Under the pieces are notes generated by a model. The model was not told where the DNA came from. It saw nothing but the letters and a program-made list of their open reading frames with translations, and made no database searches. From an uncultured Paracoccaceae bacterium (GTDB taxonomy: Bacteria > Pseudomonadota > Alphaproteobacteria > Rhodobacterales > Rhodobacteraceae): a stretch of DNA of 64,000 nt. Every line of letters begins with the position of its first letter. Position 1 is the stretch's first letter. The position numbers were made by a program, and so were the translations under genes. Where the stretch lies: the NCBI GenBank assembly GCA_905182105.1, contig CAJJAR010000001.1:342441-406440 (forward strand), given 5' to 3'. Shown here piece by piece: positions 32,143-42,242 of the stretch.

Positions 32143-33315
32143 ATGTATCTTGGATTGTTTCTATTGGCTCTGGCCTATGTCCTTAGCCAATTCTTTCGCG
32201 CCTTCTTGGCTGTCATCAGTGTACCACTGGAAACTGAGCTTGGGATTGGTGCAGAAGCACTGGCCACGGCAAGTGGGCTTTGGTTCATCAGCTTTGCCGC
32301 AATGCAAATTCCTGTGGGCTGGTCCCTAGATACATTAGGCCCAAAACGAACGGCCTCAGTTTTGCTTCTTGTTGGTGGTACTGGTGGGTCCTTGCTATTC
32401 GCGGTCGCGACTTCTGCGTTTCATCTCAATATCGCGATGATGCTGATCGGCGCAGGCTGTGCCCCTGTACTGATGGCAGCTTATTATATCTTTGCACGTG
32501 AATTTCCACCACTCCAGTTCGCGACGCTTGCAGCATCAATGATTGGAGTAGGCACCATCGGTAACCTACTCGCCTCATACCCAATGGCATTCGCTGAAAC
32601 GATGATTGGCTGGAGAGCAACCATGGTGTGCCTTGCCGTCCTTTGCGCAATCATTGCGGTTGGCGTTCAAGTTACCGTTAAAGACCCCGAAAAAGCCGTG
32701 AGCGAAACCAAAGGATCATTATTAGATGTATTGCGCATCCCAGCCCTATGGCTGATCGCACCGATAGCAATCGTGGGCTATGTACCCGCAGCTGCAATTC
32801 GCGGTGCATGGATGGGACCATACCTGAATGAGGTTCATGGGCTGTCGAGCAGCGAAATCGGGACTGCGGCATTGATAATGGGCATCGCAATGATCGGCGG
32901 CGTCTTTCTATATGGTCCGCTTGATCGTTGGTTCGGGACACGAAAGTGGGTTGTATTTGGCGGCAATATCCTCACCCTGTGCTTCTTGCTTGGGCTCTAT
33001 GCCTTTGGTGCATCTTCATACATCGTGACAATTATTATGCTGTGCGGCGTTGGTTTCTTTGGCGCAACTTTCCCAGTTGTTATTGCCCACGGCAAAGGGT
33101 TCTTTCCTGCACACCTAACGGGACGCGGCGTGACCTTGTTGAACATGTTCAGCATTGGTGGCGTGGGTCTTGCCCAAATGGTCGCACGACCATTGCACGA
33201 TTCATATCAAGGCACCGATGCAGCCGCACCATTTGCCGCCGTATTCCTATTGTTTGCGGTGATGTTGATCACAGGTCTATCGCTCTACCTGTTCTCACAA
33301 GACAACACTGACTAG
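32143..33315 (+). CDS. MFS transporter
   Basis: 390 aa, 12-TM MFS-like; 'GWSLDTLGPKRTASVLLLVGGTGGSLLFA'. Confidence 0.88.
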   Translation: MYLGLFLLALAYVLSQFFRAFLAVISVPLETELGIGAEALATASGLWFISFAAMQIPVGWSLDTLGPKRTASVLLLVGGTGGSLLFAVATSAFHLNIAMMLIGAGCAPVLMAAYYIFAREFPPLQFATLAASMIGVGTIGNLLASYPMAFAETMIGWRATMVCLAVLCAIIAVGVQVTVKDPEKAVSETKGSLLDVLRIPALWLIAPIAIVGYVPAAAIRGAWMGPYLNEVHGLSSSEIGTAALIMGIAMIGGVFLYGPLDRWFGTRKWVVFGGNILTLCFLLGLYAFGASSYIVTIIMLCGVGFFGATFPVVIAHGKGFFPAHLTGRGVTLLNMFSIGGVGLAQMVARPLHDSYQGTDAAAPFAAVFLLFAVMLITGLSLYLFSQDNTD

Positions 33316-33420
33316 GATAAATCGACCCCTCGTTACTGCAATGCACCTCGCCCCCTTCCCCCCAAGCAGATTCGGGTGTAGGGGGCGCGGACCATCATCA
33401 CACATATTGGAGATCAAAAG

Positions 33421-34443
33421 ATGGGTTATCGCCTTGTCGTAGTGGGGGCCACAGGAAATGTGGGCCGCGAAATGCTAAACATTCTGGACGAACGCCAGTT
33501 CCCAGTTGATGAACTTGCCGTGCTTGCGTCACGCAATTCATTGGGAACGGAAGTTTCGTTTGGTGATAAGACACTTAAGACGAAGGACCTAGATGCTTTT
33601 GATTTCACGGGCTGGGACATCGCATTGTTTGCAATCGGATCCGACGCGACAAAAAAATACGCGCCGATTGCAGCTGCATCTGGTTGTATCGTCATCGATA
33701 ATTCTTCACTTTACCGCTACGATCCGGACGTGCCATTGGTTGTGCCAGAAGTGAACCCCGAAGCCGTTCTAGACTATCACAAGAAGAACATCATCGCGAA
33801 CCCCAACTGTTCGACCGCACAGATGGTTGTAGCGCTAAAACCTTTGCATGACCGTGCAAAAATCAAACGCGTTGTTGTATCCACTTACCAGTCCGTTTCT
33901 GGTTCTGGCAAAGGCGGCATTGATGAACTTTGGGATCAAACAAAGTCGATATACAACCCAGTAGATGACAAACCAGCGCGTCAGTTCACAAAACAAATCG
34001 CATTCAACGTGATCCCGCACATCGACGTCTTCATGGAAGACGGGACCACTAAAGAAGAGTGGAAGATGGTTGTGGAAACCAAAAAGATCATCGACAAAAG
34101 CATCAAAGTCACAGCGACCTGTGTGCGTGTGCCTGTGTTCGTTGGCCACTCTGAAGCGATCAACATCGAATTTGAAGAGTTCCTTGACGAAGACGAAGCA
34201 CGCGACATCTTGCGCGAAGCACCAGGCGTCATGGTGATCGATAAACGTGAAGACGGTGGCTATGTCACACCCATTGAATGCGTTGGCGATTACGCAACAT
34301 TCATCAGCCGCATCCGTCAGGACAGCACAATCGACAATGGCATAAACCTATGGTGCGTCTCGGACAACTTGCGCAAAGGTGCTGCATTGAACGCCGTTCA
34401 GATTGCAGAGACGTTGGGTACGCGTGTTTTGAAAAAAGGCTAA
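33421..34443 (+). CDS. asd: Aspartate-semialdehyde dehydrogenase
   Basis: 'VVGATGNVGREMLNILDER...IANPNCSTAQMVVALKPL...STYQSVSGSGKGGIDEL'. Confidence 0.97.
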   Translation: MGYRLVVVGATGNVGREMLNILDERQFPVDELAVLASRNSLGTEVSFGDKTLKTKDLDAFDFTGWDIALFAIGSDATKKYAPIAAASGCIVIDNSSLYRYDPDVPLVVPEVNPEAVLDYHKKNIIANPNCSTAQMVVALKPLHDRAKIKRVVVSTYQSVSGSGKGGIDELWDQTKSIYNPVDDKPARQFTKQIAFNVIPHIDVFMEDGTTKEEWKMVVETKKIIDKSIKVTATCVRVPVFVGHSEAINIEFEEFLDEDEARDILREAPGVMVIDKREDGGYVTPIECVGDYATFISRIRQDSTIDNGINLWCVSDNLRKGAALNAVQIAETLGTRVLKKG

Positions 34444-34467
34444 CTTCCACCGAAAAATGCTAATTTG

Positions 34468-34498
34468 AAGGGGTACCTCGAGGTGCCCCTTTTCTTTT
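34468..34498 (+). terminator. Rho-independent terminator of asd
   Basis: AAGGGGTACCT-cg-AGGTGCCCCTT stem followed by TTTCTTTT. Confidence 0.85.
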
Positions 34499-34567
34499 GG
34501 TCGCCTTTTCGCTTGGGTATAACAGCACAGATTGTGCGCCCATTGATGAACAAAGGTTTTTACCATT

Positions 34568-36197
34568 ATGCGTTTCGATATATTTTTATTGGCCCTATCG
34601 CCGTCTTTCGTTTTCGCAGACACAATCGTGGCACGCATCGCCCCAACAGATGTCACCGTCTTTACACAAGGGGCCAAAGTGACGCTCAGGGGTCAGATTG
34701 ACCTACCCGCTGGAATTCATGAGATCGTCATTCCAGACATGTGACCCAACAATGGCGGAACGGACACTCCAACGGTAACACTTTCTGGAGCAACATTGAT
34801 CTCTGAGAAGTGGCAAAACAACAACTAAGTAGCACAGCTTGAACCTGAGACCGAAGAGTTCGCCGTCGCACAAGCAGCCGTAGAAACCGCACAAGATGCT
34901 GTTACAACATTGAAGGATGAAATTTCCAAAAAACAGTTGGCAATCACCGCCGCCAATGCCCAACTTGAATTCTTAAAATTATTGTCCGATAGCGATACTT
35001 TGCCAGATGGTATCGACACCTTGCGTGATCTGTTGCGAATGATTTCCGACGAAACCCTAAATTCCAATGTTGCAATTTAAAACGCTAAAAATGCAGTTCG
35101 CAACCTAAGAAAAACCTGCCCAACCTGCAGAACAGCGTAGCAATGGCACAACGCGTGCTCAGCACGCTATTGCCGCCAACAGATAGATTCGCGCAACTTA
35201 CATTAACCGTCTCAGTCCCTGCCGCCACGAATAGCGATATTTCGATCAAATACCTTGTACGTGATGCAGCATGGCGCCCTGTTTGTGATATGCGCCTCAC
35301 TACCGGAGATGATCCCAAGCTGGTCATAGAACGTGGTGCCTTGCTGCTTCAACAATCTGGTGAGCGATGGAATGACGTCAACCTGAATCTTTCTACTGTC
35401 GGGTTAAAAGAACGCTCAGAACCTTCGCGTATCTTCCCACAGCCTATGCGCATTTCAGATCCAGATTTGATGGTGAAACGCCAATTGAAGTCACGAGTTC
35501 AGCCTTCATACGCAGAAGCCGATATGGCCCTCGAAGCGCCTCCTATAATAGAAGAAGCCTCTGGTGGTTTTGTAGATCTTTCAGGGATAGCCGCACAATA
35601 TAATTTTGAGTACGGCATGTCCCTAAACAGCAGTGGCGATTTCACCCGTGTCACATTGGGTGCGTTAGATTTTGATGCAGAAATCGAAGCCCACGCCGTG
35701 CCAATTAACAATCCAACCACTTATCGCATGGTGACATTTACCAACTCTAGCGGCGAAAGCATTTTACCAGCCGAAGCCAGCTTATATGTCGATGGTCGAT
35801 TGATTGCTGATTCATACGTGAACCAAATCGTGCCCGGAGCAGAAACAGAATTGGGGTTTGGCTCAATCCGCGGCTTGCGCCTGACGCGCACCACATTGGA
35901 TCGAAACGAAGGCGACCGCGGAATTATCACATGTTCCAACGAAAACACAGAAACTGTGCGCATTAATGTGGATAATTTAACTGGCGAAGATTGGAATGTC
36001 ACCTTGTTAGATCGCGTACCTTACGCAGAACAAGAGGACCTAATCATCGATTGGTCACAGCACCTCGTCCAAACACAACCGATTATGAAGATATGCGCGG
36101 CGTGTTGCATTGGAATTTGGAAATCAAGTCAGGCACCAAACAATCGGTGAACCTAAAGACAAAAATCACTTTTCCTGAAGGAATGGTCCTTCGTTAA
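34568..36197 (+). pseudogene. DUF4139/mucoidy-inhibitor MuiA-like protein, multiply disrupted
   Basis: ATG at 34568 with signal peptide; in-frame stops at 34742, 34826 and 35078; frame changes near 35106 and about 36060 ('...YAEQEDLIIDWS' then 'DYEDMRGVLHWNLEIKSGTKQSVNLKTKITFPEGMVLR*'). Confidence 0.9.
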
Positions 36198-36207
36198 GGC
36201 AGTCTTT

Positions 36208-36230
36208 AGCCCCACGTTTTGCGTGGGGCT
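36208..36230. terminator. Hairpin between convergent muiA remnant and carbonic anhydrase
   Basis: AGCCCCACG-ttttg-CGTGGGGCT perfect 9-bp stem, no clear T-tract. Confidence 0.4.
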
Positions 36231-36236
36231 GATTGC

Positions 36237-36887
36237 TTAAACGGCTTGAAATTCTTTGGCCTCAGGATTGTAGGATTCCAATCCACCTTCGCCAATATCT
36301 GTCCAAAGGCCATGCATCGACAAAACGCCTTGATCGACGCGATCTTTGATGAAAGGAAAAGTCATTAGGTTTTCTAAAGACGTTACAACAGAGTGTTTTT
36401 CCAACTGGCGAGCTTGCTCCTCTGGATCAATCTCATCCGCAACAAGATCATACTTAGGGCGCAAAATATCCATCCAACGACCCACAAAACTTGCTTTCTC
36501 TTCCAGCTCGGGCGCGTTGCCTTTGCACATGTCGATACAACCCTGAACACCACCGCAATTTGAATGCCCAAGAACAATCAAATGGGCCACATTCAGCGCC
36601 GTTACAGCATATTCGACTGCAGCACTGGTGCCGTGATAATCGCCATCTGGCTTAAAAGGTGGGACCAAATTTGCGATATTGCGGTGGATAAAGAACTCTC
36701 CCTGATCAGCACCAAAAATAGACGTCACGTGAACGCGGCTGTCACAACATGAAATTACCATCGCACGAGGACGCTGTCCCTCGGACGCAAGCCGACGATA
36801 CCACGCTTGGTTCTCTGAATAGGCCGTGGCTTTCCAACCGTGGTAGCGTTGCAGCAGATATGACGGCAATGGTTTCGCTTGATCCAT
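36237..36887 (-). CDS. Beta-carbonic anhydrase
   Basis: 'VISCCDSRVHVTSIFG...FIHRNIANLVPP...LIVLGHSNCGGVQG'; start set at MDQAKPLPSYLL. Confidence 0.93.
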   Translation of the reverse strand: MDQAKPLPSYLLQRYHGWKATAYSENQAWYRRLASEGQRPRAMVISCCDSRVHVTSIFGADQGEFFIHRNIANLVPPFKPDGDYHGTSAAVEYAVTALNVAHLIVLGHSNCGGVQGCIDMCKGNAPELEEKASFVGRWMDILRPKYDLVADEIDPEEQARQLEKHSVVTSLENLMTFPFIKDRVDQGVLSMHGLWTDIGEGGLESYNPEAKEFQAV

Positions 36888-37054
36888 GTTTCTTTTCCCA
36901 ACTTCGAAAGAACTTTCACTGTAATTAGCCTGTATTCGCAACGAATTCGAGGAAAAAGTAGTCCCTCATAACCATTTGTGAAGGGTCTGAGCGCATCAGT
37001 GAATTAGCCGTGGGGGCTAGATCAAAGGTGAGTGGAATGAAGCACGTAACTTAG

Positions 37055-37417
37055 ATGAAACCAAAAGAGGTGGCCAACGTTGATTATGACCGATTGAACG
37101 AGTTGTATACGCAATTGGGGCAATCAAACGCAGAAGACATTGTTTGCCGCGCGATGGAAGAGTTGGCACTACGCTTAACTCATTGCGACAAACTTTACCG
37201 CGACAAGGCATTGGGTGATCTGCACAAATCGGCCAAGTCATTAGTTGCGATTGCAGACCAAATTGGCATGCCTGCGGTGTCTTCAGTTGCGGGACATGTC
37301 ACTATATGCATTGATTGCGAGAACACCATCGCACTTGCTGCAAGGGTGGCGAGACTCTTACGAATTGGTGAAGAATCTTTAGCTGTTATTTGGGACTTGC
37401 AAGACATCACCATCTGA
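37055..37417 (+). CDS. Conserved hypothetical protein, possibly HPt-like
   Basis: 120 aa helical; 'LGDLHKSAKSLVAIADQIGMPAVSSVAGHV' reminiscent of HPt. Confidence 0.6.
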   Translation: MKPKEVANVDYDRLNELYTQLGQSNAEDIVCRAMEELALRLTHCDKLYRDKALGDLHKSAKSLVAIADQIGMPAVSSVAGHVTICIDCENTIALAARVARLLRIGEESLAVIWDLQDITI

Positions 37418-37482
37418 ACCTACTTGCAGCGGATATTACAGGCGTTAGGCTGGTTTCAAAATTGACCTTTGAAAGGTGACCA

Positions 37483-38862
37483 ATGTCTGTTCAATTCGCT
37501 GCTGCAACAACCAATTCAATTCCAATTCATGCAATCGACCAGGACGATCTTGAGAACTGGACAGCAAAACAAACGCCAATGACGCAGACATGGGTCGCTT
37601 CAAATGCATTTAGCGGTGGTTTGCATCAAGCCTTGGTTGTTCCATCACCAGATGGCAGTCCGTTGATGGCTCTTGCAGGTTACGGCAATGCCAAAGCACG
37701 CAAACGCAGTCGCTTTCATTTGGCTGGTGCCGCAGGAAAGCTGCCTGAGGGCGCATACCATATCGCGTCCGGTATCTCTGAGGCTGAGTTGCCTCAAGAA
37801 GCATTGGGGTGGTTGTTGAATTCTTATCGGTTCGATCGCTACAAATCCGCCTCAGTAATGAAAGCACAGCTGATTGCCCCTGCGGGTGTGGATACCGATG
37901 AGATAATAGCATTGGCACAAAGCGAAGCTTTGACACGCGATCTGATCAACACCCCTGCATCTGACATGGGACCACCGCAGCTGGAAAAAGCTGCACGTAC
38001 ATTGGCCCAAGAATTCGGTGCGGCGATTGAAGTAACGGTTGGCGAAGACCTTTTGACTAGAAACTTCCCGATGATCCATACCGTTGGTCGCGCAGCCGAT
38101 CGTGCGCCCCGATTAATCGATATGCGATGGGGTGATGATGGACCAACGCTAACCTTGGTTGGAAAGGGCGTCTGTTTCGACACTGGAGGACTAAATATCA
38201 AACCCGGAGGATCAATGGGCTTGATGAAGAAAGACATGGGCGGGTCTGCCGCGGTACTGGGTCTGGCACGCATGATCATGGCCACAGAACAAACGATCCA
38301 ATTGCGCGTACTTATTCCCGTAGTTGAAAACTCCATCTCTGCAAATGCCTTCCGTCCCCAAGACATTCTCATTTCACGCAAAGGTTTAAGTGTTGAAATC
38401 AACAACACCGATGCTGAGGGGCGGTTAGTCTTGGCTGATGCTTTGGCGCTTGCTGATGAGGAAAAGCCAGATCTTATAATCTCAATGGCTACGCTCACTG
38501 GCGCGGCCCGCGTTGCGGTTGGCCCCGATCTCGCACCATACTTTACAGATGATCCAAAACTGGCGAGCGCTCTTGAAGCCGCAGCAGAAACTCATGCCGA
38601 CCCTGTTTGGCGCTTACCATTCCATGAACCTTATGAAGCAATGATTGAACCTGGCATTGCTGACCTCGACAATGCACCAAAGGGAGGGTTTGCCGGATGC
38701 ATAACCGCAGCGCTTTTCCTACGCCGTTTTGTGACCGAAACACCTCGTTACATGCATTTTGACATCTACGGCTGGCAGCCCAACGCTGCGCCAGCACGTG
38801 CAAAAGGCGGCGTTGGGCAGGCAACTCGTGCATTGTTTGAAATGCTCAAAACTGCACTTTGA
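37483..38862 (+). CDS. Leucyl aminopeptidase family protein (M17)
   Basis: 'VGKGVCFDTGGLNIKPGGSMGLMKKDMGGSA...NTDAEGRLVLADAL'. Confidence 0.95.
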   Translation: MSVQFAAATTNSIPIHAIDQDDLENWTAKQTPMTQTWVASNAFSGGLHQALVVPSPDGSPLMALAGYGNAKARKRSRFHLAGAAGKLPEGAYHIASGISEAELPQEALGWLLNSYRFDRYKSASVMKAQLIAPAGVDTDEIIALAQSEALTRDLINTPASDMGPPQLEKAARTLAQEFGAAIEVTVGEDLLTRNFPMIHTVGRAADRAPRLIDMRWGDDGPTLTLVGKGVCFDTGGLNIKPGGSMGLMKKDMGGSAAVLGLARMIMATEQTIQLRVLIPVVENSISANAFRPQDILISRKGLSVEINNTDAEGRLVLADALALADEEKPDLIISMATLTGAARVAVGPDLAPYFTDDPKLASALEAAAETHADPVWRLPFHEPYEAMIEPGIADLDNAPKGGFAGCITAALFLRRFVTETPRYMHFDIYGWQPNAAPARAKGGVGQATRALFEMLKTAL

Positions 38863-39659
38863 CGATGATTGATCCACGTTCCACGCCAGACCCAAATATT
38901 ATTTCCGAACGAACCCCAGCGAGGGTTTCTGTGCCCGTTTCTGATCTGAATAGGCAAGCTGGACACAAACGCGATAGGCAAGTGTTGCTTGGCGAGAGGG
39001 TCACCATCTTAGGGAATGCCGATGGGCATTCCTACGTTGTTACAGACAAAGATAACTACGTAGGTTTTATAGACAGTAGTCACTTATGCGCCGATCATCC
39101 TACAACGCACCGTATTAGCGCGTTGGCAAGCCATACTTACGGCGAAGCCAATATGAAATCAGCTGATCGCATCTCTTTAAGCCATGGTTCTTTGGTAAGG
39201 GTTACAAAAGAGACCGAGAAGTTTGCAAAGACAGAATACGGCTATATTCCAAAACAACATCTATGCAAAGTCGAAGACAGAGATACGGCATATGTTGAAA
39301 CCGCTAAGCTATTTTTGGCCGCCCCCTATCTATGGGGCGGCAACTCTAACACCGGCATTGATTGTTCTGGCTTGGTACAAGCCGCACTTACGGCAAGTGG
39401 CATCCCCTGCCCTGGGGACAGTGATCAGCAAGAAAAACAATTAGGGAAAACCTTATCACCCTATTCTCGCATCGAATCCGGGGACTTTCTATTTTGGGAA
39501 GGCCACATTGCACTTGCAGTAGATACCGACACCCTAATCCATGCCAATGCATTTCATATGGCATGCGTTTACGAACCAATTGATACTGCGATCAAACGGA
39601 TCAAAGACCAAGGAGACGGTGAAATCACCGCACACAAACGGCTATTTTCAGTCAACTGA
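38859..39659 (+). CDS. NlpC/P60 family C40 peptidase with SH3-like region
   Basis: 'APYLWGGNSNTGIDCSGLVQAAL...GDFLFWEGHIALAVD'. Confidence 0.92.
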   Translation: MTMIDPRSTPDPNIISERTPARVSVPVSDLNRQAGHKRDRQVLLGERVTILGNADGHSYVVTDKDNYVGFIDSSHLCADHPTTHRISALASHTYGEANMKSADRISLSHGSLVRVTKETEKFAKTEYGYIPKQHLCKVEDRDTAYVETAKLFLAAPYLWGGNSNTGIDCSGLVQAALTASGIPCPGDSDQQEKQLGKTLSPYSRIESGDFLFWEGHIALAVDTDTLIHANAFHMACVYEPIDTAIKRIKDQGDGEITAHKRLFSVN

Positions 39660-39992
39660 ACGGATCAGTTTACGCTCTAAAACGCGCAGAACTGTCTTCA
39701 GATCTTGGCCACGGCGCAGAATCTGACCATCCATCCCGATGACTGCGAACATCCCTTGTTTGTCGCGAAGCTTTGGCCTTTTCTCAATCCGGTACATAGG
39801 GTTCTCAGCGGTACGCCGAAAGATCGAAAACACGGCAACTTCACGCAATGAAGAAATACCATAGTCCCGCCACTCACCCGCAGCCACCATCCGCCCATAC
39901 AAGGATAGGATCGGAGCAAGCTCGGTACGGTGAAACGAAACCTGCGGAGGAGGAATTTCTCGCAGATGCGGAGAGGAGTTCGGTGTAACCAT
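39648..39992 (-). CDS. DUF2794 domain-containing protein
   Basis: 'VSFHRTELAPILSLYGRMVAAGEWRDYGISSLREVAVFSIFRRTAENPMYRIEKRPKLRDKQGMF'. Confidence 0.88.
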   Translation of the reverse strand: MVTPNSSPHLREIPPPQVSFHRTELAPILSLYGRMVAAGEWRDYGISSLREVAVFSIFRRTAENPMYRIEKRPKLRDKQGMFAVIGMDGQILRRGQDLKTVLRVLERKLIRSVD

Positions 39993-40118
39993 AGACTACA
40001 ATTGCGCCATTTCGCGTTCAAATCAAGGGAATCGTAGCGTTCAATTATCCACACTTGAATGTGTTACAGATTCCGCGCAAGCTATCCCAAACGGAAACAT
40101 GACCTGCAGGAGCAGACA

Positions 40119-40568
40119 TTGACCCCACAAGACCGCGCCAAGAAATGTGCAGATCTGATGTACGCACAAGATGCCACCACCCAAGGGTTAAAGATGGCCA
40201 TTGAACATGTGGATGTTGGTACCGCGACCATGTCGATGGATGTCCAACCACATATGCTAAACGGTCACGGTATTTGTCATGGCGGATATATCTTCACACT
40301 TGCCGACAGTGCCTTTGCTTTTGCCTGTAACACTTACAACCAACTTACAGTCGCTCAGCAAAACCAAATAACCTATGTCCAAGCAGGAAAACTTGGTGAA
40401 CGCCTAATTGCCACTGCAAATGAAACATCAAAAACGGGTCGTTCAAGCACATACGATGTTGTTGTTACGGGCGAAGCAGGCCGCACGGTTGCGCTATTTC
40501 ACGGCCTTTCCCGCACAATAAAGGGGCACCATTTCCCCGAACCCGCAGATAGCAACGGAGATATTTGA
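40119..40568 (+). CDS. paaI: Hydroxyphenylacetyl-CoA thioesterase PaaI
   Basis: 'LNGHGICHGGYIFTLADSAFAFACNTY' hotdog motif, followed by paaK; probable TTG start at 40119. Confidence 0.9.
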   Translation: MTPQDRAKKCADLMYAQDATTQGLKMAIEHVDVGTATMSMDVQPHMLNGHGICHGGYIFTLADSAFAFACNTYNQLTVAQQNQITYVQAGKLGERLIATANETSKTGRSSTYDVVVTGEAGRTVALFHGLSRTIKGHHFPEPADSNGDI

Positions 40569-41878
40569 TGAAAGACCTAACACCTACCAAATCGTCACTT
40601 GATCCCATTGAAATCGCCAGCCGTGACGAGATCGAGGCACTTCAACTCGAGCGCTTAAAATGGTCGCTGCGCCATGCCTATGAAAACGTGCCATTTTACA
40701 AAACATCATTCGATGATGCGGGCGTGCATCCTGACAATCTAAAATCGCTAAGTGATCTTACAAAATTTCCGTTCACCGTAAAACAGGATCTACGCGCCAA
40801 TTACCCTTTTGGAATGTTTGCTGTGCCACGCGAACAAGTTGCACGCATCCACGCCTCATCGGGCACAACAGGCCAACCTACCGTTGTTGGCTACACACAA
40901 AATGACCTTGATGTTTGGGGCTCAGTCGTTGCACGTTCATTGCGTGCGTCAGGCCTAAAATCTGGTGATATGCTCCATAACGCATATGGTTATGGATTGT
41001 TTACTGGCGGCTTGGGCATCCACTTAGGCGCTGACGCACTTGGCCTCAGCACTGTTCCAATTTCAGGTGGTATGACTCCACGCCAAGTGCGCTTGATAAA
41101 TGATTTCAAGCCAAACGGAATAACAGTCACTCCGTCCTACGCCCTTTCTATTTTAGATGAATTCGCAGCCCAAGGTTTGGATCCACGCGATTGCTCTTTG
41201 GATGTTGGCATCTTTGGTGCCGAACCATGGACCAACGCGATGCGCCACGAGATCGAACAGGCCTTTGATATGCACGCAGTCGACATCTATGGGTTGAGCG
41301 AAATAATGGGCCCTGGCGTCGCCAACGAATGCGTCGAAACCAAAGACGGCTTACACATTTGGGAAGATCACTTTTATCCTGAGATTATTAATCCTGAGAC
41401 AGGTGAGCTTGTCGAAGACGGTGAGCAGGGTGAGCTAGTTTTCACCTCATTGACCAAAGAAGCATTCCCAATCATCCGTTACCGGACACGCGACTTAACC
41501 CGGTTGCTCGCAGGAACTGCACGCAGCATGCGCCGAATGGAGAAAGTGACTGGCCGTTCCGATGATATGATCATCCTGCGAGGTGTGAATGTCTTCCCAA
41601 CTCAAATTGAAGAAGCCTTGATGTCGATTCCTGGCCTTGCCCCTCACTTTCAGATCGAACTCATTAAACCCGATCGGATGGACCAAATGCGTGTAGTCAC
41701 TGAAGCTGCGGATACAAACATGGGACAAGAAGATCGCGAGAATGCAGGTCGCGCATTGGCATCCACAATCAAGCAGTCAATTGGGATCAGCGTTAAGATT
41801 AACGTTTTAGATGCCGGTGGTGTCGCACGCTCAGAGGGCAAAGCCGTTCGGATTTTGGATAACCGTCCAAAAACCTAA
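40565..41878 (+). CDS. paaK: Phenylacetate-CoA ligase
   Basis: 'RIHASSGTTGQPTVVGYT...VDIYGLSEIMGPGVA...GRSDDMIILRGVNVFPTQIEE'. Confidence 0.96.
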   Translation: MMKDLTPTKSSLDPIEIASRDEIEALQLERLKWSLRHAYENVPFYKTSFDDAGVHPDNLKSLSDLTKFPFTVKQDLRANYPFGMFAVPREQVARIHASSGTTGQPTVVGYTQNDLDVWGSVVARSLRASGLKSGDMLHNAYGYGLFTGGLGIHLGADALGLSTVPISGGMTPRQVRLINDFKPNGITVTPSYALSILDEFAAQGLDPRDCSLDVGIFGAEPWTNAMRHEIEQAFDMHAVDIYGLSEIMGPGVANECVETKDGLHIWEDHFYPEIINPETGELVEDGEQGELVFTSLTKEAFPIIRYRTRDLTRLLAGTARSMRRMEKVTGRSDDMIILRGVNVFPTQIEEALMSIPGLAPHFQIELIKPDRMDQMRVVTEAADTNMGQEDRENAGRALASTIKQSIGISVKINVLDAGGVARSEGKAVRILDNRPKT

Positions 41879-41892
41879 ATTTTCAAAATAAG

Positions 41893-42144
41893 GTGACCAA
41901 TATTGTCAGCAGGCACCTAGACAGCGCAACCTGGATGCATGCTAGGATCTTTCTCTTCTCAGTCGATCGCTATAGTGCCAGAGTCTTGATTGCCGCGGCA
42001 TTCCTACCGGTAGCCGGCAATGTATACATGTTGGCACAGCACTATCGTGTCGCACCACAAAGGGCATCAGCCGCAATTCTACTTTCAACAGCCATTAGTC
42101 TTGTAACGGTTAGCTTAGTGATTGGTTGGGTAATCGACCTATAA
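41893..42144 (+). pseudogene. C-terminal remnant of AEC family transporter
   Basis: From about 41980: 'VLIAAAFLPVAGNVYMLAQHYRVAPQRASAAILLSTAISLVTVSLVIGWV' matches the end of AEC permeases; upstream domains absent. Confidence 0.75.
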
Positions 42145-42242
42145 CAGGAATCATCCATTTATCCGCTCTCCTAAGAGACCTGCACTTTACCAAACCGTCC
42201 CCAACCGCTAGCGATGTTAGCAACAGCCACAAGGAGAGAATG

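Noticed and set aside
37839-38498. 219-aa antisense ORF in the M17 aminopeptidase gene
   Set aside because: Fully overlaps a well-supported CDS; low-complexity Ser/Ala composition typical of shadow ORFs
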